Assembly (NCBI RefSeq): GCF_001427385.1
Contig: NZ_LMGJ01000034.1
Span: 86,910-150,909, forward strand
Direction of reading: 5' to 3'
DNA: 64,000 nucleotides
DNA from: Mesorhizobium sp. Root157
GTDB taxonomy: Bacteria > Pseudomonadota > Alphaproteobacteria > Rhizobiales > Rhizobiaceae
Positions 15,635 to 24,249 of the stretch are shown here, piece after piece. The position numbers and the translations under genes are program-made. The notes under the pieces were generated by a model, which searched no databases, was not told where the DNA came from, and saw only the letters and a list, made by a program, of their open reading frames with translations. The stretch's first letter is position 1; each line of letters opens with the position of its first letter.

Positions 15635-18088
15635 TCAGGCTTTCAATCTTTCGTTGTCCGGATCCCAAAGCGGCTCGTCCTTCTGGACGACAGCCTTGAA
15701 ACGTTCGCCGAAGATTTCGATTTCCACGGCGCTTCCCGGTTCGGTGAGGTCTGCGCGTAGCATGCCCAGCGCAATCGATTCGTCTATCCGGTGACCCCAG
15801 CCTCCTGACAGCGTTTCGCCGACAATCTTGCCGTCGTGCCAGAGTGTCGACATGTAAGGCGCATCGCACTCGCCCGGATTTTCGACGAGCAGCGTGACAA
15901 AGCGCTTGGCGACGCCCTGCTGCTTCTCATTTGCAAGAGCGGCCTTGCCGCGGAAGTCCGGTTTTTGCCAGCGCACAAAGCGCTCCAGCCCGCCCTGCAT
16001 GACGGTGTAGTCGGTGGAAAGGTCCTGTTTCCAGGCACGGTAGCCTTTCTCCAGCCGCAGCGAATCCAGCGCGAACATGCCGAAGGGCTTGAGACCGTGT
16101 TTCTGGCCAGCGATCCACACGGCGTCGAAAACCGCCGATGTGTCGGCGACTTTGGTGTGGATTTCCCAGCCCAGTTCGCCGGCAAAGGAGACGCGGATCA
16201 GGCGCGCCCAGCGGCCGGAAATTGTCGTTTCCAGATGTGTCAGCCATTGCTGGGACAGATTGGCGCCGCAGACCTCGCCAAGGATCGCGCGGGATTTTGG
16301 GCCGGAAAGAATCTGTGTCGAGTAATCTTGCGTTGTGTCGGTCAGCGTGAAGGGCGCATCGGGGGGCATGTGCGTTTTCAGCCACTCGAAATCGTGCAGT
16401 TGGGCGACAGCGGCTGTGATCAGCGTCATGGCATCTTCGGACTGGCGCACCACGGACATTTCGGTGACGATGCGGCCCTTGTCGTCGGCGAAATAGGCAA
16501 GGCCGATACGGCCTGGTTTTGGCACTGCGCCGGTAATCTGGCGGCTTAGCCATTCGGCGGCACCCGGTCCTTCCAGTTCGAAGCGTGAAAAGCCGGGCAG
16601 GTCGAGAATGCCGGCGGCATCGCGCACGGCAAGGCATTCCTCGCGAATGCGCTTTTGCCACGGGCCGTCGCGGCGGAAGGTCTGGGTTGCCTGCTCGGAA
16701 ATGTCGTCACCGGGCTGCGCATACCAATTGGCGCGTTCCCAGCCATTCGCCGTGCCAAACTGGGCGCCAAGCGCCTTGATGCGGCCGTGGATCGGCGACA
16801 ATTTTTGTTCGCGTGCCGCCGGCCAAGCGTGGCGCGGGAAATGGATGGCGTATTCGTGGCCGTAGATTTCCTTGCCCTTGGCGACGGCGTAGCCGGGCTC
16901 GGCGGCAAAGGCGGTGAAGCGGTGCGGATCGCAGGACCACATGTCCCATTCCGTCTGGCCTTCGGTCACCCATTCGGCCAGCACTTTGCCTGCACCGCCG
17001 GCTTGGGCGATACCGAAGGTGAAGACGCAGGCCTCGAAGGCGTTCGGCACGCCGGGCATCGGCCCGATCAGCGGATTGCCATCCGGTGCGTAGGGGATGG
17101 GGCCATTGATAACCTTCGACAGGCCGGCAGTTCCAAGGATCGGCACGCGGGAGACAGCATCGGCCAGGTAATGCTCCAGCCGGTCCAGGTCGTCCGGGAA
17201 AAGCTGGAACGAGAAATCTTCAGGCATCGGATCGTCGGCGTTTGCCCAATGGGCGCGGCAGTTGCGCTCATAGGGGCCGAGATTCATGCCGCTCTTCTCT
17301 TGCCGCAAATACCAGGAGGTATCGACGTCGCGCAGCAGCGGCAACTTGCGGCCCTGTTCCTTCGACCATGCGGCAAGCTCGGGGATTTCCTCGAACAGGA
17401 TATACTGATGGCTCATCACCATCATCGGCACCTTGCGACCGAACATCTTGCCGACTTCCGCAGCCCGATAGCCGGCGGCATTGACGACGATTTCGCAGCG
17501 GATTTCGCCTTGCGGAGTTTCCACCACCCATTCGTCCTTGTCGCGACGCACCCCGGAGACGGGACAGAAGCGGATGATCCTGGCGCCCATGTCGCGCGCG
17601 CCCTTGGCCAAAGCCTGGGTGAGTTGAGCCGGATCGATGTCGCCGTCGCTCGGATCGTAAAGGGCACCCCGCAGGTCGTGCGTGTCGATGAACGGATAAC
17701 GAGATTTGATCTCGTCAGGACCGACGACCTCGATATCCATGCCCTGGTAGCGGCCCATGCCCTTGGCGCGCTGGAATTCGCGCATGCGTTCAATGCTGTG
17801 GGCAAGCCGGAGCGAGCCGGTTACGTGGTAGTTCATCGGATAGTCGACTGCCTTGCCGAGGTCCCGGTAGAGTTCGGTCGAATAGCGCTGCATGTTCATC
17901 AGCGACCATGAGGTGGAAAAGGTCGGGACGTTTCCGGCCGCATGCCAGGTCGAGCCGGAGGTAAGTTCGTTCTTTTCCAGAAGCACGCAGTCGGTCCAGC
18001 CGGCTTTGGCGAGATGATAGAGCGACGATGTGCCAACGGCGCCGCCGCCGATAATCACCACCCGCGCCGTCTTCGGAAAATCAGCCAT
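15635..18088 (-). CDS. Dimethylglycine/sarcosine dehydrogenase-family flavoprotein (paralogue 2)
   Basis: An 817-residue paralogue of the gene at 11994-14453 with the same domain order: FAD-binding domain beginning RVVIIGGGAVGTSSLYHLAK, flavin-linking segment SGSTWHAAGN, then GcvT N and C domains (about 430-815) including SFAGELGWEIH and LEKGYRAW. It is predicted to demethylate an N-methylated glycine with transfer of the C1 unit to THF. The start is supported by GGGAGG in front of ATG. It is the first gene of a probable operon continuing with the aminotransferase and paralogue 1, and follows an XRE-cupin regulator by 20 bp. Confidence 0.88.
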   Translation of the reverse strand: MADFPKTARVVIIGGGAVGTSSLYHLAKAGWTDCVLLEKNELTSGSTWHAAGNVPTFSTSWSLMNMQRYSTELYRDLGKAVDYPMNYHVTGSLRLAHSIERMREFQRAKGMGRYQGMDIEVVGPDEIKSRYPFIDTHDLRGALYDPSDGDIDPAQLTQALAKGARDMGARIIRFCPVSGVRRDKDEWVVETPQGEIRCEIVVNAAGYRAAEVGKMFGRKVPMMVMSHQYILFEEIPELAAWSKEQGRKLPLLRDVDTSWYLRQEKSGMNLGPYERNCRAHWANADDPMPEDFSFQLFPDDLDRLEHYLADAVSRVPILGTAGLSKVINGPIPYAPDGNPLIGPMPGVPNAFEACVFTFGIAQAGGAGKVLAEWVTEGQTEWDMWSCDPHRFTAFAAEPGYAVAKGKEIYGHEYAIHFPRHAWPAAREQKLSPIHGRIKALGAQFGTANGWERANWYAQPGDDISEQATQTFRRDGPWQKRIREECLAVRDAAGILDLPGFSRFELEGPGAAEWLSRQITGAVPKPGRIGLAYFADDKGRIVTEMSVVRQSEDAMTLITAAVAQLHDFEWLKTHMPPDAPFTLTDTTQDYSTQILSGPKSRAILGEVCGANLSQQWLTHLETTISGRWARLIRVSFAGELGWEIHTKVADTSAVFDAVWIAGQKHGLKPFGMFALDSLRLEKGYRAWKQDLSTDYTVMQGGLERFVRWQKPDFRGKAALANEKQQGVAKRFVTLLVENPGECDAPYMSTLWHDGKIVGETLSGGWGHRIDESIALGMLRADLTEPGSAVEIEIFGERFKAVVQKDEPLWDPDNERLKA

Positions 18089-18108
18089 ACAATCCTCCCA
18101 GGCCCGTT

Positions 18109-18735
18109 TCAGTACACTGGCGGTGAAACTGTCCAGATCACCACCGCCGGTTCGGTGCCTGGATTGCGCCAGCGAAATGGCTTCTTCTCGAAGCGGAAGC
18201 TGTCGCCCGCCTCCAGGCGGTGCCAGTCGCCCGCGATTTCGATCTCGAAAATGCCGGAAACGACATAGCCGGCTTCTTCCGTTGGCCGCAGCGCCGGCTC
18301 CGTCAGTTCAGCTCCGGGAGCGAAAACCGAGCGGAGCATTTCGAAACTGCCGCCGAGGTCAGGCGATAAAAGCTCCTCGATCAGGCCGCTTTCGCTCGTG
18401 CCGAGCGCGCGCCGACGACTGGCGCGGACGATCACGCCGCGCTCGCTTTCCTCTGGAACGTCGTGACTGAAAAAAAGGCTGACCGGAACCTCGAACAGGT
18501 TGGCGAAGGCGCGCAGATCACCGAGCGAGGGAATGGACAGGCCGCGTTCGACCTGGCTCAGCCAGCCGATCGAACGGCGAAGTTTCAGCCCTACCTCAGC
18601 AAGGGTCAGGCCGCGGGCCTTGCGCAGCGCACGAATGTCGCTGGCAAGCAGGCGTTCGCCTTCCGGATGTTCCGCTTCGTTCGGGATCGCTGTCGTTGGC
18701 ACAGTCGTTACCTTGATAGAACCCATGAAGTTCAT
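18109..18735 (-). CDS. XRE-cupin transcriptional regulator
   Basis: A 208-residue regulator with an N-terminal HTH_3 domain (about 28-85: DIRALRKARGLTLAEVGLKL, SIGWLSQVERG) and a C-terminal cupin domain (about 110-205: AGYVVSGIFEIEIAG, LEAGDSFRFEKKPFRWRNPG). The fold is typical of PuuR/SutR-like repressors of amine and amino-acid catabolism that bind a small ligand in the cupin barrel. Start ATG 18735 has AGGTGA 7 nt upstream; other in-frame ATGs are at 18774 and 18726. It lies between soxG and the dehydrogenase operon, in the same orientation, and is a candidate regulator of either. Confidence 0.87.
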   Translation of the reverse strand: MNFMGSIKVTTVPTTAIPNEAEHPEGERLLASDIRALRKARGLTLAEVGLKLRRSIGWLSQVERGLSIPSLGDLRAFANLFEVPVSLFFSHDVPEESERGVIVRASRRRALGTSESGLIEELLSPDLGGSFEMLRSVFAPGAELTEPALRPTEEAGYVVSGIFEIEIAGDWHRLEAGDSFRFEKKPFRWRNPGTEPAVVIWTVSPPVY

Positions 18736-18843
18736 GAAAAAATCACCTGTGTTTTCATGAGACGAAAATCCCATGAAGGAATCAAGAGGAATTGCATGGG
18801 CCAGATTGCTGTCTGCCGGTGCGGATTTGGCGGGGGAGGCGGT

Positions 18844-19431
18844 CTATCTTACTTCGTAGCCGACTTCCTCGCAGCCACGGCGAAGTGTGTGCCAGAAACT
18901 GCGGGCGAAGGAACGAAATACGTAGACATCGTACTGATCCGCTGCCGAGCGCTGGATCTGGGCGAAGATGTCGTGATGCATCGTGGAACGCCCCGCGCCG
19001 ACCGGAAAGGCAACGAGCGAAAAGTCGATGGCGAAGAACTTGGCCAACACCCATTCCGCTTTGGGGCCGCTGATGCGGATTGCGGTACGGCCATGCGAAA
19101 GATCGGTCACCGTTCCGCCTTCCGGCGCTACAGCCTTGGCAAGGGCCTCGGCCACGCCTTCGGCCTCATCGACCACCATGAATTTGGCGGGCGCGAAGCC
19201 GAAGGCAGCTTTCGTGCTGCTGGCAACACCGCCGCCTGCGCCATCCGGCAAGGCGAGGCCGGTGGCTTTCTTGATAGCGGCAATGATCGCCTTTTCCTGA
19301 CCTGGCCACGCGGCCAGTTGAACAATTGAGCCGGGTGCCGTCTCCGACAGAATGATGCCGACGCCGTTCTCGAATTGGCCGTACGAACCCTGACGCAGCA
19401 CTGGTTCCAACGGTGACAGGCGCTCAGCCAT
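18844..19431 (-). CDS. soxG: Sarcosine oxidase gamma subunit
   Basis: A 195-residue small subunit of heterotetrameric sarcosine oxidase, which converts sarcosine, O2 and THF to glycine, methylene-THF and H2O2. The protein shows the gamma-family core: LSHGRTAIRISGPKAEWVLAKF and the C-terminal YDVYVFRSFARSFWHTL. Start ATG 19431 overlaps the soxA stop by 8 bp. Gamma is the most variable subunit, so the call rests on position as well as on the pattern. Confidence 0.92.
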   Translation of the reverse strand: MAERLSPLEPVLRQGSYGQFENGVGIILSETAPGSIVQLAAWPGQEKAIIAAIKKATGLALPDGAGGGVASSTKAAFGFAPAKFMVVDEAEGVAEALAKAVAPEGGTVTDLSHGRTAIRISGPKAEWVLAKFFAIDFSLVAFPVGAGRSTMHHDIFAQIQRSAADQYDVYVFRSFARSFWHTLRRGCEEVGYEVR

Positions 19432-22420
19432 GCATGCGGCTCCCTTCAGCGTCATAGAAATGATGGCTGACAATCTCGACCGGACCGAAGCGCTTGCGCA
19501 GCGGATCGGACACGAAGGCGCGACTGCCATGGCGCGCCTTGCCACCTTTGACCAAGGCAAGCGCGATATACTTGCCGAGCGCCGGCGAATAGCAGGCCGC
19601 GGTGACGTGGCCGATGGAACCGTGCGGATTTTGCTCGTCCAGTTCCTCCACGACATGAGCCCCGCCGCTCAAGGCGCGGCTATCGAGGGAAACCAGGCCG
19701 ACGAGCTGAAGGCGATCGGGCGTCGCAAGCCCGTTGCGATCCATCATGGCTGAACCGATGAACGGCTTCTTTTTCGACAGCATCCAGTCGAGATGCAGGT
19801 CGCGCGCCGTCGTCCGCCCATCGAGCTCCGCGCCTGTCACATGGCCCTTCTCGATGCGCATGGTGCCGAGCGCTTCCAGCCCGTAGGGAACCAGCCCGAA
19901 CGGTTTGCCCGCATCCATGAGCGCTTGCCAGACGCGAGTGCCGTAATCCGCGCCGCAATAGACTTCGAACGCCATTTCGCCGGAGAAGGACAAGCGGCAG
20001 ATCATCACCGGAACGCCGGCGATCCTGCCGTGGACGATGCCCATGAAAGGCAGGGCAGTGTTATCGACCGGCGTTTCCTTGACGCAGTTTGCCAGAATGG
20101 CACGTGCTTGGGGTCCGCCGATCGCAGCGCCCGCCCACTGGTCGGTGACCGAGGTGAGGGTGACCTTGAGTTCCGGCCAGATCAGGTCGAGGAAATATTC
20201 CAGATGCTGCATCACCTTACCGGCATTGGCCGTGGTGGTTGTCATCAGGAAATCATTCTGTCCCAGACGCCAGGTGGTACCGTCGTCAAGCGCGATACCA
20301 TCCTCGCGCAGCATCAGCCCATAGCGCGCCTTGCCGATGGCCAGTGTGGAGAACATGTTGGTGTATACGCGGTCGAGCAATTCGGCGGCATCCGGTCCCT
20401 GCACGGCGATCTTGCCCAGCGTCGAGACATCGACGATGCCGGCGGTTTCACGGGTGGTCTTGGCTTCGCGCACATAGGATTGTTCGATCGTTTCGCCGGG
20501 ATCGCCGTAGACCATCGGACGGTGCCAGAGACCTGCCGCATACATGGTCGCGCCATGTTCGAGATGCCAGTCATGCATCGGCGTCAGCCGTTCAGCCCGG
20601 ATGTCGCCATAGCGCTCGGCTGCAAGCGAGCCGACGGAGACAGGTGCAAAGGGCGGGCGGAAACGCGTGGTGCCGACTTCGGGTATAGGCTTGCCGAGCG
20701 CCTCTGCCATGATGGCAAGGCCGGGTATGTTCGAGGTCTTGCCCTGGTCGGTCGCCATGCCAAGCGTGGTGTAGCGCTTCAGGTGCTCGACCGAGACAAA
20801 GCCTTCGCGATGGGCCAGACGCACGTCTTCGGCCGTGACGTCGTGCTGGAAGTCGACAAAGCTTTTGCCGTTGGCTCTGATCTCGAAAACAGATGCGGGT
20901 GCTGGATCGCCGGCAACGGCGTCCGCCACAGGCAGGTCGTCGTTCGCCGCCGCCTTGCTTCCCGTCGCTGCAAGTCCCGCTGCGTGGCCCTCGGCGATGG
21001 CCTCTGCCGTGGAAAAGCTGCCGTTGAAGGCACCGGCACCGATCCAGTTCCCTGCAGCTTGGGGTGCCAGGAAGGCTTGCAACTCGGCATCCCATTGGGC
21101 CTTCCCGCCCGCCTGGCTGGCCAGATGGATGGCCGGCGACCAGCCACCCGACATCAACAGGCAGTCGGCCTCGACGGTGCGCGATTCGCCGCTCAGGGCG
21201 CCGTTTGTACTGTCAAACCGCTGCACCTTGACGCCGGCAAGCGCCCTGCTGCCTTCAGTTCCCACGACGGCGTGGCCCGCATGGACCTCCGCCCCCGCAT
21301 CGCTGGCCAGATTGCGCATGGCGTCGGAAACATTTGCCCGCACATCGAAGATCGCGGCGACGCTGGCGCCTGCCTTCTGCAGAGCCGTGGCGGCGTGATA
21401 GGCGGTATCGTTGTTGGTGAACAGCGCCACCTTGCCGCCGGCCAGCACGCCGAATTCGTTGGCATAGCGTCTTGCTGCACCAGCCAGCATGACGCCGGGG
21501 CGGTCGTTGCCGGGAAACACCATTGGGCGTTCCAGCGCGCCGGTTGCCAGCACCACTTTCTTTGCCCGGATGACCCAATGACGATGGCGCGGCTCTCCTT
21601 TGCCTAGCCGTTCCTTGTGGTCGGTTACGCGTTCGAGCGCGGCAAGGGTGTTGCCGTCATAGAACCCCCACACCGTCGTTCTGGGCAGGACGCGGATGTT
21701 GTTGTGTGCCTTCAACCCCTCGGCGAGACCCGCCGCCCACTCCGCGGCCGGCATGCCGTCAATGATTTCCCCCGACCAGTTGGCGGAGCCGCCAAGCCGT
21801 GCATCGAGTTCTGCGAGGATCACGCGCGCGCCGTTGTCGGCGGCTGAAGCGGCTGCCATCAGTCCGGCTGGCCCGGAGCCGACGATCAGCACATCGCAAA
21901 AAGCATTCATGCGCTCGTAGCGCGAGGGATCGGCGGCACGTCCGGCACGGCCAAGTCCGGCGGCGCGGCGGATGAAGCGTTCGCACAGCATCCAGAAGCG
22001 CGTGCCCTTCAATGGGCCGATGGCGGGACCCATGAAGGTCTTGTAGTAGAAGCCAGCCGAGATCAGCTTGCCGGCAAGCTGGTTGATCGCGCTGATATCC
22101 CAGGCAAGCGAAGGGAAACGGTTCTGGCTTTCGGCGACGAGGCCGTCGTAAATCTCGACCGTGGTTGCCGGAATGTTCGGCTCGCGCACGTCGCCTCGCA
22201 ATACGGTCACCAACGCATTTGGTTCATCAATGCCTGCAGTCAGCACGCCACGCGGCCGGTGGTACTTGAAGGAGCGGCCGAACAGGGTGACGCCGCTGGC
22301 GAGCAGGGCAGAGGCCAATGTGTCGCCGGCATGGCCGGTGCAAGGTGCGCCATCGAAGGTGAAATGGATGGTGCGCAGCCGGTCGATGCGGCCACCTGAA
22401 GTTGCACGACGCGGGCTCAT
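19424..22420 (-). CDS. soxA: Sarcosine oxidase alpha subunit
   Basis: A 998-residue subunit. Order: N-terminal ferredoxin-like segment (PCTGHAGDTLASALLASGV and GRSFKYHRPRGVL), NAD/FAD-binding pyridine nucleotide fold with DVLIVGSGPAGLMAAASAA near residue 170, then GcvT-type THF-binding domains in the C-terminal 400 residues. In the complex it holds NAD+ and binds THF that accepts the methylene group. Start ATG 22420 overlaps soxD by 4 bp. The length matches the family. Confidence 0.95.
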   Translation of the reverse strand: MSPRRATSGGRIDRLRTIHFTFDGAPCTGHAGDTLASALLASGVTLFGRSFKYHRPRGVLTAGIDEPNALVTVLRGDVREPNIPATTVEIYDGLVAESQNRFPSLAWDISAINQLAGKLISAGFYYKTFMGPAIGPLKGTRFWMLCERFIRRAAGLGRAGRAADPSRYERMNAFCDVLIVGSGPAGLMAAASAADNGARVILAELDARLGGSANWSGEIIDGMPAAEWAAGLAEGLKAHNNIRVLPRTTVWGFYDGNTLAALERVTDHKERLGKGEPRHRHWVIRAKKVVLATGALERPMVFPGNDRPGVMLAGAARRYANEFGVLAGGKVALFTNNDTAYHAATALQKAGASVAAIFDVRANVSDAMRNLASDAGAEVHAGHAVVGTEGSRALAGVKVQRFDSTNGALSGESRTVEADCLLMSGGWSPAIHLASQAGGKAQWDAELQAFLAPQAAGNWIGAGAFNGSFSTAEAIAEGHAAGLAATGSKAAANDDLPVADAVAGDPAPASVFEIRANGKSFVDFQHDVTAEDVRLAHREGFVSVEHLKRYTTLGMATDQGKTSNIPGLAIMAEALGKPIPEVGTTRFRPPFAPVSVGSLAAERYGDIRAERLTPMHDWHLEHGATMYAAGLWHRPMVYGDPGETIEQSYVREAKTTRETAGIVDVSTLGKIAVQGPDAAELLDRVYTNMFSTLAIGKARYGLMLREDGIALDDGTTWRLGQNDFLMTTTTANAGKVMQHLEYFLDLIWPELKVTLTSVTDQWAGAAIGGPQARAILANCVKETPVDNTALPFMGIVHGRIAGVPVMICRLSFSGEMAFEVYCGADYGTRVWQALMDAGKPFGLVPYGLEALGTMRIEKGHVTGAELDGRTTARDLHLDWMLSKKKPFIGSAMMDRNGLATPDRLQLVGLVSLDSRALSGGAHVVEELDEQNPHGSIGHVTAACYSPALGKYIALALVKGGKARHGSRAFVSDPLRKRFGPVEIVSHHFYDAEGSRMHG

Positions 22421-22713
22421 GTCTTGGTTCCCCGCTTGGCCGGCGATCGGTGCGCGACATGTCCACGTGCGAATGCCACGCTGGAGATCTCGTGAGTCAG
22501 CGTGTTGCGCACGACCCTGAGATGCGACCGGCATCCGCCAGAGTGCTGCCACACCTCATTATGGTCACCGGCGGGATTCAGCCGTTCGTAGACATATTCA
22601 TTCCATGCATCAAGGTTCTGCGACGCGGGCGCGGGACGTTGACGGTTGCCATCACCCTGGTAGGTGAATTCGGACACGTCGCGCGGCCCGCAATAGGGAC
22701 AGGTGATCAGCAT
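22417..22713 (-). CDS. soxD: Sarcosine oxidase delta subunit
   Basis: A 98-residue zinc-binding subunit. The N-terminal MLITCPYCGPRD supplies two zinc cysteines; downstream WQHSGGCRSHLRVVRNT supplies a histidine and a further cysteine, the usual delta pattern. The protein bridges alpha and beta in the heterotetramer. It is coupled to soxA by an ATGA overlap and separated from soxB by 68 bp that contain a palindromic repeat. Confidence 0.94.
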   Translation of the reverse strand: MLITCPYCGPRDVSEFTYQGDGNRQRPAPASQNLDAWNEYVYERLNPAGDHNEVWQHSGGCRSHLRVVRNTLTHEISSVAFARGHVAHRSPAKRGTKT

Positions 22714-22733
22714 GGCCTTGTGTCTTTTTGTTC

Positions 22734-22782
22734 GGCCATGATCTTATCCGAAAACCGGGTTCCACTTTTCGGGATCATGGCC
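22734..22782. repeat. Rhizobial intergenic palindromic repeat between soxB and soxD
   Basis: GGCCATGATC at 22734-22743 and GATCATGGCC at 22773-22782 are perfect 10-bp inverted arms around a core with CCGAAAACCGG and CCACTTTTCGG. The element resembles a repeat very common between genes in Mesorhizobium, Rhizobium and Brucella. Its right arm ends on the first base of the soxB stop codon (22782-22784). Confidence 0.8.
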
Positions 22783-24041
22783 TAGTGCAGCCGGGGCGTA
22801 GCGCCCTGGCCCTTCTCGTCAATGAGGGCGCCGCGGTGGAAGCGGTCGAGCGTGAAGGCGGCGTTGAGTTCGTGCGGTTCGTCCTTGGCGATGGTGTGGG
22901 CAAAGCACCAGCCGGATGCGGGGGTCGCCTTGAAGCCGCCGTAACACCAGCCGCAGTTGAGATACATGCCGGGTAAAGGTCCGGTGGTGATGATCGGAGA
23001 GCCGTCCATGGTCATGTCGCAGACACCACCCCAGGACCGCAGAACGCGCGCCGGGGCGAGGCTCGGGAACAGCGCCAGCATTTCGGCCATCACTTCTTCC
23101 ACGACTGGCAGATTGCCGCGCTGGGCATAGCTGTTGTAGCCGTCGAGGTCGCCGCCATAGATCAGGCCTCCCTTGTCGGACTGCGACATATAGAAGTGCC
23201 CCATGCCGAACGTCACGACCGTATTGATGAACGGCTTCAGCGATTCGGTGACGAAGGCCTGCAGCACGTGGCTTTCGATAGGCAACCGCTCGATGCCGGC
23301 CATCTGCATGACGCGCCCTGTGCTGCCGGCGACAGTCACTGCCACTTTCTTGGCACGGATGTCGCCACGTGTTGTGGTGACGCCCACGATGCGTTTGCCC
23401 TCGTGCAGGAAGCCCGTTACCTCGCAGTTTTCGACGATATCGACGCCGCGGCGGTCGGCGGCGCGGGCATAGCCCCAGGCAACGGCATCGTGGCGGGCGG
23501 TGCCGGCGCGCGGCTGCATCAGCCCGCCATACACCGGAAAGCGCGCGTCGCGCGACACGTCCATAGCCGGTATGAGACGCGAGATTTCGGCCGGTGTCAT
23601 CAGTTCGGCATCAACGCCCTGATGGCGCATGGCGTTGCCGCGACGGGCATAGTCGTCGAGTTGGGCCGGCGTGTGGGCCAGGTTGAGGCAGCCACGCTGC
23701 GAAAACATCACGTTGTAGTTGAGGTCGTGGGACAGGCCTTCCCACAGCTTCATGGAATGCTCGTAGAAGCGGGTGTTGGCCGGCAGGAGGTAGTTCGAAC
23801 GCACGGCGGTGGTGTTGCGGCCGACATTGCCCGAACCGAGCCAACCCTTTTCCAGCACGGCGACATTGGTGATGCCATGTTCCTTGGCAAGATAATAGGC
23901 GGTCGAAAGACCGTGGCCGCCGCCGCCGATGACGATGACATCATAGGAGGCCTTCGGCTCGGGCTTGCGCCAGGCCGGCTTCCAGTCCTTGTTGCCGTTG
24001 AGCGCATTCCTGATCAGCGCAAAGGCCGAATATTCCGCCAT
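22782..24041 (-). CDS. soxB: Sarcosine oxidase beta subunit
   Basis: A 419-residue flavoprotein subunit that holds FAD non-covalently and FMN covalently. YDVIVIGGGGHGLSTAYYLAK at 33-53 is the dinucleotide-binding fold. GTARHDAVAWG near residue 184 contains the histidine in the position of the FMN-linked His of corynebacterial SoxB (recall). WGGVCDMTMDGSPIITTGPL and NCGWCYGGFK are conserved C-terminal elements. It is the first gene of the sox operon; the promoter should lie in the 208 bp shared with the divergent MscS gene. Confidence 0.96.
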   Translation of the reverse strand: MAEYSAFALIRNALNGNKDWKPAWRKPEPKASYDVIVIGGGGHGLSTAYYLAKEHGITNVAVLEKGWLGSGNVGRNTTAVRSNYLLPANTRFYEHSMKLWEGLSHDLNYNVMFSQRGCLNLAHTPAQLDDYARRGNAMRHQGVDAELMTPAEISRLIPAMDVSRDARFPVYGGLMQPRAGTARHDAVAWGYARAADRRGVDIVENCEVTGFLHEGKRIVGVTTTRGDIRAKKVAVTVAGSTGRVMQMAGIERLPIESHVLQAFVTESLKPFINTVVTFGMGHFYMSQSDKGGLIYGGDLDGYNSYAQRGNLPVVEEVMAEMLALFPSLAPARVLRSWGGVCDMTMDGSPIITTGPLPGMYLNCGWCYGGFKATPASGWCFAHTIAKDEPHELNAAFTLDRFHRGALIDEKGQGATPRLH

Positions 24042-24249
24042 GGTAGATATTCCGCCGTTTCTATTCGTTCGGGCCGCGGGCAGACTATAGAGCAGGGTAG
24101 CCTTGAAAGGCCAATATTACGCCGCTGCTTTTCAACAAATCGACTCCGCTGCGATGGGGCAAGGCGGCTTGCTCCTTCAGGCCGCCGCCTCTATCAATGG
24201 CGGCGCGTGAGCCTGCTTTTCGCCCGCTGAACAAGTCATTTAACCGGAT

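Noticed and set aside
16655..17911. A 418-codon plus-strand frame opposite dehydrogenase paralogue 2
   Set aside because: Antisense to a convincing FAD/GcvT gene.
19793..21607. A 604-codon open frame opposite soxA
   Set aside because: It is entirely antisense to a well-supported gene, and its translation is low-complexity with no family features; high G+C leaves long shadow frames.
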